From: Panaeolus papilionaceus
Taxonomy: Eukaryota; Basidiomycota; Agaricomycetes; Agaricales
Direction of reading: 5' to 3'
Assembly: GCA_015501605.1 (NCBI GenBank)
Contig: JADNRZ010000008.1
Coordinates: forward strand, 682,001-746,000
Length of the DNA: 64,000 nucleotides
The position numbers were made by a program, and so were the translations under genes. The notes beneath the pieces were generated by a model, which did not search any database, had not been told where the DNA came from, and was given only the letters and a program-made list of their open reading frames with translations. Below, piece by piece: positions 10,310-20,613 of the stretch; within the stretch, counting starts at the first letter, position 1; every line of letters starts with the position of its first letter.

Positions 10310-12080
10310 TCAAAGATTCCCTTTGCGGTTTGGTATCGGCGGGTTTTCGGGAGGGAAGCTGATCCTCCCCTCGACCCAGTCTCTGATTAAGACACCAGCA
10401 ATGGCTGTTGTGGGTGGAACCTTGAAAGGGGGCTCATCCTTCTTAGGCTCCTCTACAACCGCCTCCTTGGGCTGTACAGGTTTATCGTCGTTAGAAAAAG
10501 CCTGTCCAAGATTAGACGGATCTGTTGCATTAACAGGGCGCCCTTCAAGATGCTCTGTCATCTTCTTGTGGTCGGTGTTGTCGAACCGGGTCCCTATCCG
10601 GTGGTTGAGAACTGCAGCCACTTCTTCTCTGGTGAACCATTTGGCATCTTAAAAAAAAGACAGATTGTGTGAACCAGTGCTCTTATTTGTGAGCTCTAGA
10701 CCCATGAAGACACCCACCAACAAGTTCATTGTCGAGATCCACCCGAATGGGCTTCGTTGAATCTGCTCGGGCGTAAAATCCGACCATGATGTTGGCAGGG
10801 TAAGGCTGGTTTTCAAAATTAGTTACGATGGCGAACAACTCAGGTCAAGAGCATTTACCCAAGGTTGGCCTGAATGATATTTCACATTCCAGACCTTTAC
10901 ACCAGCCTCTTCCCACATTTCACGGGAAACTGCATCCTCAAATGACTCTCCTGGTTCTATAAACCCTGCTAAGGCAGAATAAAAATTGCCAGGGAATTTT
11001 CGCTAGCGAGTAGGATCAATTAGGTCACTATGATGGGGACTTGGAGGGAAAAGGTAACTTACCCCTCTTCCTAACAGGATCTTCTCGCCTGTTTCGTCAA
11101 TCGCAATCATGATGACAACACCATCCGTCCGCGGGTGGGTGAAATTGTGCAAACCTCGGCTACATTAAGGTTTATGAGTGTAGTCGTATTTCAATGGGAA
11201 TTTTACGAAGACATACGTTGTAGGGCACGGCTTCTTGTTGGTGTTGTCAGCCCAAGGCAAGAGAGAACGACATGCAATCTTCCATCCTCCCCACATGGAG
11301 TATGCCTTTGTTCCGCAACCTGGACAATACTGTATGTGTAGTGCGTTAGGAAAGATTACAGGCAATGCAAAAAGATAACTTGCTTTGTTTCGCAAATTCC
11401 AGTCTGCCATGCTACGTGCCTCAGCAAAGATCGCAGCAGTAAAGAGATCAAGGTTTGTCATCAGGGCCCGTGGCTCTGACCACGCGAGGGGTTTCCCCTC
11501 TTTACTGAATGACGTTGTCTTCAGGAAATCGTTGAGTTGTTCTTCCGAGTAATCCAAATCTGCCAAGTCTACGGTGAAGTAGGGTGTTCCTTTGAGTTTT
11601 TCGATGGCTGATTTCGGGTCTGAAAATTCTGATGAGGGCAGCGCAAGGCTACTGTCCTCGGTCGAGGGCTCATGCAGACCTAAAAATGTGATGGGTATTC
11701 CTCGGTGTCTGGCACTTTCAGTAGGGGAATGTTGGGGATGAGTGTTATCTTCGCCATCCTTTTCGGCGAGCAATTCTCCTTCCTTTTCCCCTTGTCCGAA
11801 ATAAGGAGTGTCGCCGAGAACAGACTTGATATCGGCGGTGCTCAACAAAGCTGGTGTTGGCTTACTAGCACCTGAGAATAGCAATGGTTGCCCAGCGTTA
11901 AATACCACCCATTTGGCATTGGGTGCCTCGATGATTGCATTGAGAAATTGCTGAGATGGACGAAGCCACGATAACCTGTTCAGAGGAGACCCTCCAAACA
12001 TATTGATGTGTCTGTCGCGACATGATCAGATTTCTTCAAGTTATTGACCTGAAATTCACCTACGTTTCTGAAGCCGACAT
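10310..12080 (-). CDS. NPY1: NADH pyrophosphatase, Nudix family (NPY1/NUDT12 type)
   Basis: Hydrolyses NAD(H) and related dinucleotides to NMN(H) and AMP; in yeast it is peroxisomal. The Nudix box GFIEPGESFEDAVSREMWEE is complete. The downstream SGQPWPYPANIMVGF is the SQPWPFPxS-like motif that marks NADH pyrophosphatases. A zinc-ribbon part is present, with CPGC followed by two later Cys (about 11225-11330). The start is a tiny first exon (12064-12080, MSASET) spliced to HINMFGGSPLNRLSWLRPS at 12011. The protein is about 500 residues, with an N-terminal domain and a charged 60-residue insert near the C-terminus (EAVVEEPKKDEPPF). The intron 11330-11383 has a GC donor, is 54 nt long and lacks stops. 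No C-terminal SKL-type peroxisome signal is visible; the end is RKGNL. Confidence 0.93.
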
Positions 12081-12653
12081 GATGATTGAGAGTAACTCGA
12101 GGGCGTTCTGTTAGGAGTTAGAGATAAAGTACTCTGAGCTGGTGATAATATATGTAAGCCTGATTGATAAGTCATAACTTCCTTCGTCATTGCAACTGTA
12201 AATGTATGTTGAGCCGGTCCAATTATTTCCGCCCTATTTCAGGACATCCGAAAATTCACAGGCAAGGTGGTTATTTTGGAAGTATGAATCGTTGTTGTAC
12301 TAGTTTGAGTTATGGTAAAGAGTCAACAAACAATTTCCAAGCAAGGCTTATGTCAACCAATCGGTCTTTTCGTGAACCGTCATCCTCTAGCGCCTCGTGT
12401 TCGTGAAGAATAGGCTATGCTACTCAGCCCACGCCGCATTTTTCAGGAAATTAACCATGCAGGAACATAAATGCAGGCGCAGGTCGATATCCCCAACCCA
12501 CCTTCCCCCTTCATTACCCCAGCCAAAGAGGAACATTCGTTCTTGAGCCTAAATCTCTTATTCTGAGAGCTACGCAGCACTAGAGTCAGAGCAGTAAGCG
12601 TTCTAGCTTTGTATGACGTCGCAATCTGACTCTATCACATCAGTCATTCGCGC
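12081..12653. other. Intergenic, divergent promoter region
   Basis: This 573-bp stretch separates the Nudix gene (leftward) from the F-box gene (rightward). An 80-codon open frame at 12164-12406 shows no recognisable feature. I see no repeat or RNA gene here. Confidence 0.5.
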
Positions 12654-14165
12654 ATGATTCAATGGGATGCGTTAGACCAACAAATAGGACGCACAAATGC
12701 GATTTTAACGGAGCCACTAGCGCACCATGTTCGACATCGTCTGCGTGGAAGGACGTACCAGGTCTTTACTATTGACAATCTCTTACGAAGCGGTCAAGGC
12801 GATAGAACAGTGCTCTTAGAAGATCGTTCTATGCTCATCGAAGTTATTGCTCGCTACCGGATTGCCCTGGCGCCTCATAAACGTCTACCAGTCGAACTCC
12901 TTCAGAATATCTTTCTGTTCGTCTTAGGCGAGTATGATTTGTCGGCTCCGAACGTCCAGAAGCCCCCACTTCTCTTCTGTCGAGTATGCTCAGCCTGGAG
13001 AAGGACAGCTCTCAACATGCCCGAACTTTGGAACTCGTTGCATTATTTCAATGAAGGAGCTTCGACACGCACCCAGAAGATCCAAGGAGCTCGCATGTGG
13101 TTTAGCCACGCAGGAAGGCTGCCGCTCTCCCTGACGCTGACAGATACGGAAGATAATTCCGCCCAACCTGCAGTTGACTTCGTCAAGGAAATCATCATGC
13201 CGTATTGTCGTCAGTTCAAGCGACTGCATTTAGTTCTTCGGCCCCCTCAAGTACGAGATCTCTTGACCCTCCCTGCAGGATCGCTCGACAATTTGGAGCA
13301 ATTTCATATTGTTCTTCACGTTGGTGTTGTTCCCGCTTCCATTCTACCAGCATGGAAACCAACAATATCAGCGTTCAGTCCCAACTCCAAACTTCAAAGA
13401 TTTAGAGTGCACTTAACTCCATTCGTCGTACCTCGCATATTCCACCTTCCATGGCATAAGCTAGAAACATTCCGTTGTGACTCCAGCCTCCAATTGGAAG
13501 ACTGCCACGAACTGCTTTTATCTTGCCAGGCACTCAAGAAAATACATGTCCGCGTCTTTGGCATTAGATACGCAAGCGCACCTCGAATCGAAATCCCTCT
13601 TCCCAATCTCGTCAACCTCACAGTTCAATTGTACGATGAAGAGGAGTACGACCTCTTCTTTCTTCCTCTCGTCCTCCCTGCTTTGCGTTCGCTCGTCATT
13701 TACCACTACGAAGGTCTTCCTTGGTCTCCTGGCATGTATACTGCCCTCTTGGAAAGATCCGGTTGTCGGATTGAAGACCTTTATCTTGGAACCCTAGATG
13801 CAGACTCCCAAGCTATTAACCAAGTCCTTGAGCAGACTCCGACGCTGGTGTCCCTCACTGTCTCTCACAAGACTGAAATCGAACCAATCGTCTTCCAACG
13901 GATCGGGGATAATGAAATTGGTTCCTGTCTAGCGCAACTTTTCTTGAAGGGAACGCGACGTCTAGATCCCATCTTAACTATGCTGGAAACGCGACAGAAT
14001 GCCATGATCGACTCCATTTCTGGAACTCTTTCTCCTCTGTTGTTCGTGGAGACGCACTGTCTTGATCAAGAGAGACTTGACAACGTTCATAGGATAGAAG
14101 CCCTGCGGCGAGCGGGAGTGGACATTAGTTTAATTCTATTCCCAGAAGAACATTTCCAACTGTAG
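12654..14165 (+). CDS. F-box-like domain protein, single exon
   Basis: Likely substrate adaptor of an SCF ubiquitin ligase. One uninterrupted frame of 503 residues. The F-box lies at about residues 78-120: HKRLPVELLQNIFLFVLGEY, then CRVCSAWRRTALNMPELWNSL. This LPxELLxxIF ... VCxxWRxxAxxxPxLW pattern is the usual one in Agaricomycete F-box proteins. The remainder (residues about 150-480) has Leu-rich segments such as FKRLHLVLRP, LKKIHVRVFG and LPNLVNLTVQLY, consistent with irregular leucine-rich repeats. An N-terminal helix of 75 residues precedes the F-box. The lack of introns, in contrast to its neighbours, is common for this lineage-expanded family. Its target is unknown. Its stop lies 115 bp from the stop of the convergent kinase gene. 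Confidence 0.88.
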   Translation: MIQWDALDQQIGRTNAILTEPLAHHVRHRLRGRTYQVFTIDNLLRSGQGDRTVLLEDRSMLIEVIARYRIALAPHKRLPVELLQNIFLFVLGEYDLSAPNVQKPPLLFCRVCSAWRRTALNMPELWNSLHYFNEGASTRTQKIQGARMWFSHAGRLPLSLTLTDTEDNSAQPAVDFVKEIIMPYCRQFKRLHLVLRPPQVRDLLTLPAGSLDNLEQFHIVLHVGVVPASILPAWKPTISAFSPNSKLQRFRVHLTPFVVPRIFHLPWHKLETFRCDSSLQLEDCHELLLSCQALKKIHVRVFGIRYASAPRIEIPLPNLVNLTVQLYDEEEYDLFFLPLVLPALRSLVIYHYEGLPWSPGMYTALLERSGCRIEDLYLGTLDADSQAINQVLEQTPTLVSLTVSHKTEIEPIVFQRIGDNEIGSCLAQLFLKGTRRLDPILTMLETRQNAMIDSISGTLSPLLFVETHCLDQERLDNVHRIEALRRAGVDISLILFPEEHFQL

Positions 14166-14280
14166 ATCCCTTGATTCACACTACGAGTTACCCATCCCAT
14201 AGAGTCGTAGTTTATACCAAATGTAATATAGATATAATTACCCTGGAAAATATTTCTCAACCGTCATGTTGCCCTTTGTT

Positions 14281-15659
14281 CTACCTGAAATTGGTGAATT
14301 CCTTGAAGAATTCACTCTCTAAACACCTGCGAGAAGTAAAACGCAGGTCGGGGTTCCAGACAAGGAGGCCACTGACACAGTCGACAAAAAGTGGGGATAC
14401 TTGAACTTCGAAGAACGAAGAGAACCGAGTTGGAGTCACCTGCAACAGTAAATCTTCAACTCTGAACGTCAATGCTAATTCAGGTGTGCTTACCGAAGGA
14501 AATCGAAACCCCTGTTGTCTCGCGAGTGCCACACCCTCGGGCCACGATCCGCCATCCACCGGTTGGCCATAATCATCAAAAACTGCCTCGCCTGGCACAG
14601 GGTTTCCCAGCTTTTGTACGATGCAATTGAGCTGGTCAACCAGACTCGTACCGGGGAAAAACGGTGCCAAATTCACTAGTTCTACGAGGATAATTCCCAG
14701 TGCCCAGTTGTCGACGGCGAGTGTGTATTGGTTTGCTAAGAGGAGAATTTCAGGCGCACGATACCAGCGCGTAGCAATGTATTCGGTGTAGGGACCTATG
14801 GACCCACATTGTTTTGCTAACCCAAAATCGGCGAGCTTGAGAACAGCAACGATATCTCTCCTTATCCCGCTATCGGGCTGGGAGCTCTGAGGCCACGGCG
14901 TCGTATAATCCTTCATTGCTGTCGTGGTGACGAGGATGTTTTCCGGTTTTATATCCCTGTGGAAGTACCCGCTGCTGTGTACGTGGCCGATTGCAGATGC
15001 AAGTTGGTAAAACATAGACATCATCAAGCCGGCAGCAAATGGTTTCCCTCGCCTCGCCCTCATGAGGTGGTACAGGTTTCCTTCCATAGGTTCCATTACG
15101 GCATAAATGTAGCAGTTACTATCTGTCGACACGTCCAGAAACGCGTCATACTGCCGAACGATATTGGGATGGGCGGGCAAAACGCTGGGTACCTGTAATA
15201 CAGTGATGGTTGAGGCCTGCTGCATTTCACATGGTCCAGACATACTTTGACTGCACATAAACGCAATGCTAGTTCAGCTTCTGTTGCACTCCAGACATGA
15301 CGGATTTTTTTGACAGCCACAAGCCTTTCATATGAAAGCCCGTTAATTGCAGGCCTGCGACTGGGTGCCAACTCCATGTCGGACAGGGGAACATTCGCAA
15401 ACAGATCGGGCGAATGCCAGTCGCAGAGGGTTATCGTACTAAATGCCCCAACTCCAAGAAACTTGAGAATTGTAAAAGATCGCATTGAGGTATCTGTACG
15501 TGCGTTCAGTGTCTGGTCAATGATGTACTATATGCCGTGTTTACCAATGCCAACACGCCCCCGTTCCACCGAACCATCCTCAGAAATGGAAACGGATGGC
15601 GTACCCAGCTTGATGATGGGAGTAGGCCCCCGTGTGCCCTCTGAGACAAGACTTGACAT
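14281..15659 (-). CDS. CMGC protein kinase, RCK/Ime2-MAK type
   Basis: Ser/Thr kinase with all key residues: Gly loop GVGAFS, VAVKK (ATP Lys), HRDIKPENILV, DFGLAK and APEILL. The activation loop YTEYIATRWYRAPE and the later LVDQLNCIVQKLGNPVPGEA fit the RCK subgroup (yeast Ime2, fission yeast Mde3, animal MAK/ICK), which act in meiosis or cilium control, better than MAP kinases. A 38-residue first exon (15545-15659, MSSLVSEGTRG) splices in frame to TSMRSFTILKFLG at 15493. The intron at about 15200-15255 begins GTATGT. Near the C-terminus a 54-nt GTAAGC..AG intron (RFPS joined to VTPTRFSS) is stop-free and in phase. The protein of about 410 residues ends just after the kinase domain (FFKEFTNFR), so it lacks the long tail of Ime2. 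Confidence 0.85.
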
Positions 15660-16244
15660 TTTTGCATGCGGGGGTGCAACTGTGGAAGTATTTCGAGGAA
15701 AAGATCAGCTTGGCATAGCCGTCGACAGTCAGTAAGCTCAGGCGACGTGAGTCCCCGTCACGTTACATTTCCGATTCCTTCGCGCTGGGACATAATCCTG
15801 TTCAGGGATTAAAGTTTGCCACGATTTCGAAGTCAGTATTTATGTTGATCATTAGCACAATACTGACATCCATTTTGGTAGTAGATTATAGAGGTGGCCA
15901 CCAGGTTAACCCCTTACAAAGACCGAGACTCTTTAACCCAGACCGGAGAGGGAATGCTTCCGCTTTATGATGATTGGAACCGAGAAGGGAGTTTGGGACA
16001 CTGACATTGGAAGAAAGCCAGCGAGGGCACGATTGTGATACCCCTATGTTGGAAGATAATCAGTCGGACATCTTTAAGTGGGTCACGATGACGCAGAGTT
16101 TTGTGACCTTCTTAGACAGTGTAAATTGTAAATTCCATTGTTGACCTGTGAAAATGACAATGTAGTTTGTAAAAAAAGAGGCAATGCATCATGGGAAACA
16201 CGCCTTGGAAGGAGGATACATGCTGACAGAAAAGATATACAATA
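15660..16244. other. Intergenic, 585 nt
   Basis: Lies between the kinase start and the USO1 stop codon, both on the minus strand. It must hold the kinase promoter and the USO1 3' end. I see no coding exon. Confidence 0.5.
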
Positions 16245-19200
16245 TCACTCATCTTCGTCTTCATCTTCGTCTTCGGCCTCGTCTTCCGATACCTCCTGAC
16301 CGACCTCGCGTAATCTCGCCTTATCTTTCCGTCTTTTACTAGTGACTTCATCTAGAAGCACCAGCAGGTCTTCTTGCTCCTTTTCGACTTCTTTACATTT
16401 CTCCTCCGATCCCTGCAGTTGAGATTGTAGGCTTGCAACTTGTTTACGCAAGTCTTCAATCTGTGATAAGAAAGATTCAGTATGCGGTACACCTCTCACA
16501 TATTGGTGGCTGACCTCAGTGTTAGCACTGTTGGCTTGTTTAAGTTGCCTCTTAAGGTCGTCTATCTCATTTGACTGTTGTCGAATGACATCTCTCAAAG
16601 ATGCGATTAGCATGGTTGCCTCTGCATTTTGACCTATGCCAAAATTACGAGTGCATAAGCTTCCAGTTCAGAAAGAAAAAATGGCTGGGGAGGAACAATA
16701 CCTGATGATGCCGATAATTGATCTGGATCGCTCGACAATCCGCGTTGGATGGTATCTATCGAAGACCCCGCTTGAGGGTTAAACAAAGAAAATAATAATA
16801 AACTTGTCACTTGCAATAGTTAGACTTCCAAAAGTCTAAGAAGGACCAATCAAACCATATTTCCCCTTCATCCGGAGTAGGTGCCTGCGTCAGCTGAACA
16901 GTCGATGCTGGACGGGGAAGAACCACCGTGTCAGGCCCAACAGCCTTGAATCGCTCGTCTTCGCGGAATCTGGACATTTGACCCACAAGATTGTCCACCC
17001 CTAGACGGTTGATAATTGGATTAATGGTAGATCTTGACCGCAATAGACGTAAGTGCTAGAATGATGGGGATTGGGCGGATAACATAACACACCTTGTAAT
17101 TTCTCCCGGCTCCCGGTTGAATTCATAGCATACTCCCAGTAAAAAGGCGCACAACCCTGGAACCAGCGAGTCGAGCTCAGAAGTTTGATTTATGGGCTCT
17201 ACCAACTGGTAATGGTCAGAAGGGTGTATATGAGGATGATGCAGGGCCACAGGACTTACGACTCCAAGGCCACCAGCATTCAAGAAATCCTTGACGGATT
17301 TCGGGTCGTCCCAAAGCCATTGGGAGAGGAGGCAGAGGTATCCAACCACATAGCGATCCCACTCTCGCGCCTCTAGGTCAGATGTATTGGCGCGGGACCG
17401 TGATAGAAGTGAAAGAGATAGGTTTTCAGTAAGGACTTGAAGGACTGTTTGTGGGGCATCGTCGTCGCCGTCGTCGTCGTCCCTTTCTTCCACTGGTGGC
17501 GCTCCTCCATCTGCAGGGACGAAGAAACTTGAAGCAGCGGAGGGCTGAATCGGTCCGGGGATAACCAAACGAGCAATCGCTTTTGCTCGGGATGATCCTG
17601 CCAACAGGTGGGAAAACATTAGGGTCGCTAGATGCGTTGAGATTACATCTGCAGGGTTCAGTGATGTTGTGTTGGGTGGAGCTGCAAGGGCGTGCAAGAG
17701 AGGTGTTGTTTGGGAATGTTGAGCTGAAGAAACACCCGTTAGCGCAATTTCATAAATACAGAAAGGGGGCCTCTACCATGTCCCTCTGGAGGAACCATGG
17801 ACTGCAATATGGCTAGTCGAATGTCGTCTTTACGAACAAAGGTCTACAAGCTTGTTAGCTGAATTTCATCAGTGAGAATGAATTACGATACCTCGAATAC
17901 AGCTGCTGCTGCCGCTCGCAATTCCAGACTCTCCTTTGCCCTTTTAGCGGAGTCCAACCCGTTATACTCGCCATGAATGGCCAGCTCCACAAGTATGTCT
18001 AAAGCAGATGCCAATTCTAAACGATCCCATTCCTCTCCATTGGTTTCAGGAACAGGTACATATGGGGTCAGGGAAATTTCGGAGAAGGAAAAGTTAATAT
18101 GATTGGGCAAGAGACGTAAAGCCTATTGATAACAAGTAAGCCAAAGCTCTATAGAAAGTTGTCTAGCTTACCTGAGTTTTCAATACAGTTGGCGCATTAG
18201 ACGCAAGTGCCAATTCAATCAGACACCTCGTGTAAGGAAGTGACTCTTGCACCTGAGAACCTCATTAGAGACAGCGTCTTTCTAACAGTCAGATATTCGA
18301 CCCACATTTTGTCCTTTGGGACCAATCAACATCCCCATAATCCCGATGATAAGGGACGTATTCACTCTTTTCTGGTCATCCCAAAATTGTAATGCAAACT
18401 CTTGCGGTCCCGTGTTATGTAGATCGAGGTTTATGGGGAATTGTAAAAGGGCAAATAAGACGGGTGGCAACGAGGTCTCGCGAAAATAACTCTTGAGAAA
18501 AGGGCCGCTTCAACACTGTTCCCAATAATGAGTGTGAGATTGGAATTCACCTGATTAGATGTGTTAAATCGTAAAAGCCCATCAATACATGACAAGGCAC
18601 CCTGAGCCACAACCCCTCCATCGATGCCTCCTTCCTGGGAAACGATATTGAACAGCTTCTCAAAGGCCCCTTCAAAGGCGAGAACTTTCTGGATATCGGG
18701 ACTTTGAGCAATTAGAGCTTTGACAGTTGAAATTGCCTCTGGGGTATGAGATTAATCGTTGCATCGAACAAACGACAACATAGCAGCACACCATTTCGGA
18801 TAATCTCCCTTTTATCTTCGAGAACTGAAATAACTGTTCCTGGTCCCGAGGGAGCGGTCAGAAAGTAGCTTTGGATGACTTGCCGTCGGTTGTGCAAAAG
18901 TGTTGCCAGAAGTTGCAAGGCAGCAAATCGGATGTAGAAGCCCACGTCTGCGAGCAGAGCAAATAAAGTATGGGCTGGCTTTTCCGTTGACAGTATGGCA
19001 TCTGTATGCTTGAACCCCAATTCCTTGCTTCCAGGTGTTGCGTCTTCGGTATCGCATAGGGTCTGAAGTGTTTCCAGAACAGCCTTTCCTATATCGGCAT
19101 CGACTTCAACATCGTTGTAAAGAACGTCTAAGAGACCTGGAAGAGCTCTTTCTCCCACTTCTTGCTTGCAATCTCGTGCGAGACCTTTGAGAGCAAGGAC

Positions 19201-19332
19201 AGCACCTCTTCGATCAGCTAGCAACGTCGCTGGTGATAATCTGTCGCTGAGTTTGCCTATGGTGTCCGAAGGTGTTTGAGGAGCTCCTGTAGGACCTCTT
19301 AGAGCCACATAAGTTTGGGAAAAGAACTCCAT
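16245..19332 (-). CDS. USO1: Vesicle-tethering factor Uso1/p115
   Basis: Golgi tether that captures ER-derived COPII vesicles with Ypt1/Rab1 and SNAREs. The start is the ATG at 19332 (MEFFSQTYVALRG). The armadillo-like globular head covers most of the protein: VGERALPGLLDVLYND, KPAHTLFALLADVGFYIRFA and ALQLLATLLHNRRQ are typical of p115 head repeats. The head ends with GEIWFDWSFLDFWKSNYYTI, a hallmark of this family. A short coiled coil follows (SLRDVIRQQSNEIDDLKRQL; EDLRKQVASLQSQLQGSEEK), then an acidic end rich in Glu and Asp. The tail has only about 120 coiled residues, far less than yeast Uso1 (about 1790 aa in total) and shorter than animal p115. The intron 16756-16814 uses a GC donor (GCAAGT). 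Confidence 0.93.
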
Positions 19333-20613
19333 GGTCCAAAGATTGAAACCAGATAGGGGAGTAGACAAAGATCAAAGTGCCAACGCGTTCTGCACAAGTC
19401 GGATTGAAGTCGGTGTCAGGAGGTCGAGAACAGAACACGTGCCCAGTATGTATGGGAATAATTCGATGGGATTTACCGTTTCAAACTTTTTGACTCTTGT
19501 GGGCCCCTCACTCATTCACTTTGAGCTTCAAAAAAAGCACTCATGAACCTTTGTTAATATCTTTTTGTGGGCTTCAAGGTCACTGAAAGTCTTTTGTCCG
19601 TTAACCTACGCAGTTGGAAACCAGTTAGTCAGCAATTATTACACATTAAAACAGCCGATGCCTCGAGGTTATGCCATTTGCTGATTTTTTGAAAAAAAAC
19701 CTCTCGGGGACATGAAAACCTGACAGTTCTGACTCCCGTCGAAAAGCGGTTAGTATCTCCTTTGCCATTTTTCTTGACCTGCCAAACGCCTCAAGAGTCA
19801 AGATCCTGCCGCATTCAGCAACCAGATTTCAAGGAACAGTGTTTGTTTTTGGAAACTAACTGAGCGAATAGACTTACGTCCCATTTACTCGTTGTTTTGG
19901 ATATCAGGGTGGGACACTGCCCAGTGGCCACCCATATCCTTCCGCGCCACAAGGGGTCGGAGCCTGTTTCGTCGCGAACGTTTCCAAGGATGTTTCTCCA
20001 CCAGAGGTTTAGGTTTTTGGCCCTTACATCCCTTTTCATACCCCCTCTTTCCATATCGTGAGTTTACCCAATTGGTGCCATTCATATCAGATTCAACTCT
20101 TTTTTGTACTTGATTACTCAATTACTTGCGTTGCTCCATCTTGATACAGACCCTTGCCCGACCCCAGCGATTGGTGTCAACATCTAAGATGAAAAACATC
20201 AAAGCCAGATTTACATCTTTAACCTCGGACGATCCCTAATGAACATGACAGTCAAAACCTGGAAATAATTGAACTGATTTTTCGTTACCCCACTGGGGAT
20301 CTCCACCCGAATTAAAGTGTCCCATGATGTTTGCCCCCAAATTCAGCTTCAAGCAGAAAAAGTCGCTGCATGGGTGTACTGATTCTCATGGGAATGACTT
20401 TATCCTGAGCTTGATTTCTAGGTACACGTTCACTCACCTGTTGTTCATTACTCCTGCGTCACCCATGCTTCCCAGTCTCAGGGTAATTCCATTGACACCT
20501 CATCGTGATTTGTGACACCGCTCTGATATGTTTTTTGATACTTTGTTAGAATTCCAGATCGCCTTCAAGTATAAAGATGGAGGTTTCTGCAGGTGCCCAA
20601 GCAGTAACGCAAT
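19333..20613. other. Intergenic, 1.28 kb, divergent
   Basis: Region between USO1 (leftward) and the P450 gene (rightward). Open frames of 70-80 codons near 19815-20121 overlap each other on opposite strands and show no family signal or splice continuity, so I do not call a gene. The TATAAA at 20570-20575, 38 bp before the P450 ATG, is the only element noted. Confidence 0.45.
20570..20575 (+). promoter_or_regulatory. TATA-like element near the P450 start
   Basis: TATAAA occurs 38 bp upstream of the P450 start codon. If it is a working TATA box, the transcript start would sit very near the ATG. It may equally be chance in an AT-rich leader. Confidence 0.3.

Noticed and set aside
14281..15659. 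MAP kinase identity, suggested by the TEY motif
   Set aside because: The surrounding loop and the later DQLNCIVQKLGNP segment fit the RCK/Ime2 group better, and the MAPK common-docking acidic patch is not seen.
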